The notes under the pieces were generated by a model. The model was not told where the DNA came from. It made no database searches and saw only the letters and a list, made by a program, of their open reading frames with translations. The position numbers and the translations under genes were made by a program. Positions 62,549 through 64,000 of a DNA stretch of 64,000 nucleotides are shown piece after piece. The stretch covers positions 980,599 to 1,044,598 of the forward strand of contig NZ_KB890761.1 in NCBI RefSeq assembly GCF_000373265.1, read 5' to 3'. Position 1 is the stretch's first letter, and every line of letters begins with the position of its first letter. Origin of the DNA: Pontibacter roseus DSM 17521 (GTDB lineage Bacteria; Bacteroidota; Bacteroidia; Cytophagales; Hymenobacteraceae).

Positions 62549-63541
62549 ATGCCGAAGATACTCATCCTCCGTTTTTCCTCCATCGGTGACATCGTGCTGA
62601 CGACGCCGGTCATCCGGTGCATCAAGCAGCAGGTGCCGGGGGCGGAGGTGCATTACTGTACCAAGCAGGGCTTCAGAGGTATACTGGAGCACAACCCCTA
62701 TGTGGACAAGGTGCACGTGCTGGGCGACAGCCTGAAAGAACTGGTGCGGCAACTGAAAGCCGAGGACTTTGACTACGTGGTGGACCTGCACAACAACCTG
62801 CGCACCCGCATCATAAAAACCCGATTGGCCAAGCCCGCCAAAAGCTTCAACAAGCTCAACTACGAGAAGTGGCTGATGGTCAACTTCAAGCTCAACCGCC
62901 TGCCGGCCGTGCACATCGTGGACCGTTACCTGGCAGCCGCCGCTGCGCTGGGTATACAGGACGATGGCAAAGGGCTTGAGTACTTCATACCTGCCCAGGA
63001 TGAGGTGGACCTGCATACCTTGCCACAGCCTTTTCAGCAGGGCTACGTGGCCTTTGCCATCGGGGCGCAACACTACACCAAGCGATTGCCCACGGAGCGC
63101 ATCATCGAGTTATGCGAGCAACTGCAAAAACCCATAATCCTGCTGGGAGGGAAAGAGGACGCGGCAGTGGGAGGGGAGATAGCGAGTTATTTCAGGGAGC
63201 AGAACAGCACAAGCGCCACTCAGATTTTCAATGCCTGCGGCAGGTATAGCCTGAGCGGCTCGGCCTCGCTGGTACGGCAGGCGGACCTGGTGGTGAGCCA
63301 TGACACGGGCCTGATGCACATCGCAGCCGCCTTCCAGAAAGACATCATCAGCGTGTGGGGAAACACGATTCCGGAATTTGGCATGTATCCCTTCCGGACC
63401 AGGTATAAGGTGCTGGAGGTGAATGGCCTCAGCTGCCGCCCCTGTTCCAAGATAGGGTATAGCAAGTGCCCCAAAGGACACTTCAAGTGCATGCGCGACA
63501 TCGATTTCAGTGCTGTTGATAGCCTTGCTTTCTTAAGCTAG
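62549..63541 (+). CDS. GT9 glycosyltransferase (heptosyltransferase-like)
   Basis: A 330-residue enzyme paralogous to the one at 51572. MPKILILRFSSIGDIVLTTP at the start, FDYVVDLHNNLRTRIIKTRL, ILLGGKEDAAVGGEIA and VVSHDTGLMHIAAAFQKDI fit ADP-heptose:LPS heptosyltransferases. The C-terminus has the same Cys array (CRPCSKIGYSKCPKGHFKC, C-x2-C-x7-C-x6-C). It starts 3 bases after polX, so the two are co-transcribed. A terminator follows. It likely acts in LPS core assembly at the inner membrane. Confidence 0.92.
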   Translation: MPKILILRFSSIGDIVLTTPVIRCIKQQVPGAEVHYCTKQGFRGILEHNPYVDKVHVLGDSLKELVRQLKAEDFDYVVDLHNNLRTRIIKTRLAKPAKSFNKLNYEKWLMVNFKLNRLPAVHIVDRYLAAAAALGIQDDGKGLEYFIPAQDEVDLHTLPQPFQQGYVAFAIGAQHYTKRLPTERIIELCEQLQKPIILLGGKEDAAVGGEIASYFREQNSTSATQIFNACGRYSLSGSASLVRQADLVVSHDTGLMHIAAAFQKDIISVWGNTIPEFGMYPFRTRYKVLEVNGLSCRPCSKIGYSKCPKGHFKCMRDIDFSAVDSLAFLS

Positions 63542-63559
63542 CTTACCTGATTTTCACTT

Positions 63560-63610
63560 AAAGCGGCATCGCCCTCACAGAATCAAATCTTGTGAGAGCG
63601 ATGCCGCTTT
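63560..63610. terminator. Bidirectional terminator between GT9 gene and TraB-like gene
   Basis: AAAGCGGCATCGCCCTCACA pairs with TGTGAGAGCGATGCCGCTTT (one mismatch) across 11 bases. CTATACC and GGTATAG copies follow at 63618 and 63632. Confidence 0.85.
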
Positions 63611-63654
63611 ATGGTTGCTATACCTGAAGCAGGTATAGGTCTACTGTTTACTGT

Positions 63655-64000
63655 TTACTGCAACGGTTTTACGGTATAGCCGGCTTTCTGCAGCAACTGA
63701 ATCAGACCGTTTTCGCCGGGCAGGTGCAGGGCTCCTACGGCCACGAAAGTGGATTGCTCTTTCATGATGGACGGAAGTTTGGTCATCCAGTCCTTGTTGC
63801 GGTCGTCCAGCATGTAGGCCATGTCTTCCGCACCGGTCAGCTTGTTATACTCTTCTGATAGCGCCCACATGCCGGTCAGGTCTTTTGCCAGGTATAGCTG
63901 GGTGAGGCGCTCGGACACCTGCGCGGCTTTGTCTTTCTGCTGCACATATTTCACCAGTTGCTCGGCCTGCTTCTCTACCGGGTGGTGGTTGTAGAGCAGG
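63655..64000 (-). CDS. TraB/GumN-family protein, 5' part cut off by window edge
   Basis: The reading frame is open to the window end, so the gene start lies outside; 114 residues plus the stop are visible. The C-terminus DRNKDWMTKLPSIMKEQSTF followed by VAVGALHLPGENGLIQLLQ and KAGYTVKPL is the conserved end of TraB/PrgY/GumN proteins, with the GAxHLxGxxG motif thought to be part of a metalloprotease-like site. Members are secreted or membrane-bound; role unclear. Confidence 0.85.
   Translation of the reverse strand, partial: LLYNHHPVEKQAEQLVKYVQQKDKAAQVSERLTQLYLAKDLTGMWALSEEYNKLTGAEDMAYMLDDRNKDWMTKLPSIMKEQSTFVAVGALHLPGENGLIQLLQKAGYTVKPLQ

Noticed and set aside
61616..63073. 485-codon open frame antisense to polX and the GT9 gene
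   Set aside because: Both sense genes have clear families and catalytic motifs; the antisense translation shows none and spans two genes.

Overview
The window looks like chromosome of a Bacteroidota bacterium of the Cytophagales/Hymenobacteraceae type (Pontibacter- or Hymenobacter-like). This rests on type IX secretion (T9SS) C-terminal sorting domains, a GldM-like lipoprotein, lipoproteins with short lipoboxes, OmpA proteins with thrombospondin type-3 repeats, Bacteroidota-style promoters (TTG, about 19-21 bp, TAnnTTTG), and the scarcity of Shine-Dalgarno sequences. The genus is an inference.

Region 1 (about 1-18.4 kb) is accessory. It starts with a cut-off SRAP-domain gene and holds orphan lipoproteins, an IS110-type transposase remnant, an outer-membrane barrel protein and a PAS-LuxR regulator. 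It also holds a 3043-residue T9SS-secreted repeat protein with poly-G tracts and two small secreted proteins. A second, complete SRAP gene at 18.5 kb faces away from the first, so the two paralogues flank this region as divergent copies.

Region 2 (about 19.2-28.9 kb) is one leftward six-gene operon: HsdM1, an AlbA_2/Schlafen-type ATPase-like protein, HsdM2, HsdS, HsdR and an unrecognised 204-residue protein. It is a complete type I restriction-modification locus with two divergent, apparently intact methyltransferase subunits and only one specificity subunit. It is the best candidate for an undescribed arrangement here.

Region 3 (about 29-64 kb) is mostly housekeeping. It contains a T9SS beta-propeller protein, tRNA-Arg(ACG), a VTT membrane protein, a cystathionine gamma-synthase-like enzyme, OmpA proteins, thioredoxin, DnaE, an MFS exporter and a MltD-like lytic transglycosylase. 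It also contains an O-methyltransferase, an M16 peptidase, two GT9 glycosyltransferases, aminopeptidase P, the pyrR-pyrB operon, an EVE-domain protein and a PolX whose polymerase carboxylates are replaced while its PHP nuclease site is intact. Strong hairpins separate most transcription units.

Across region 3 the heptamer GGTATAG/CTATACC recurs on both strands in genes and intergenic DNA. By eye there are about 50 copies in 35 kb, roughly ten times chance, against one in the first 18 kb and four in the restriction operon. This motif is the strongest signal not explained by gene content, and it seems to separate resident DNA from acquired DNA.
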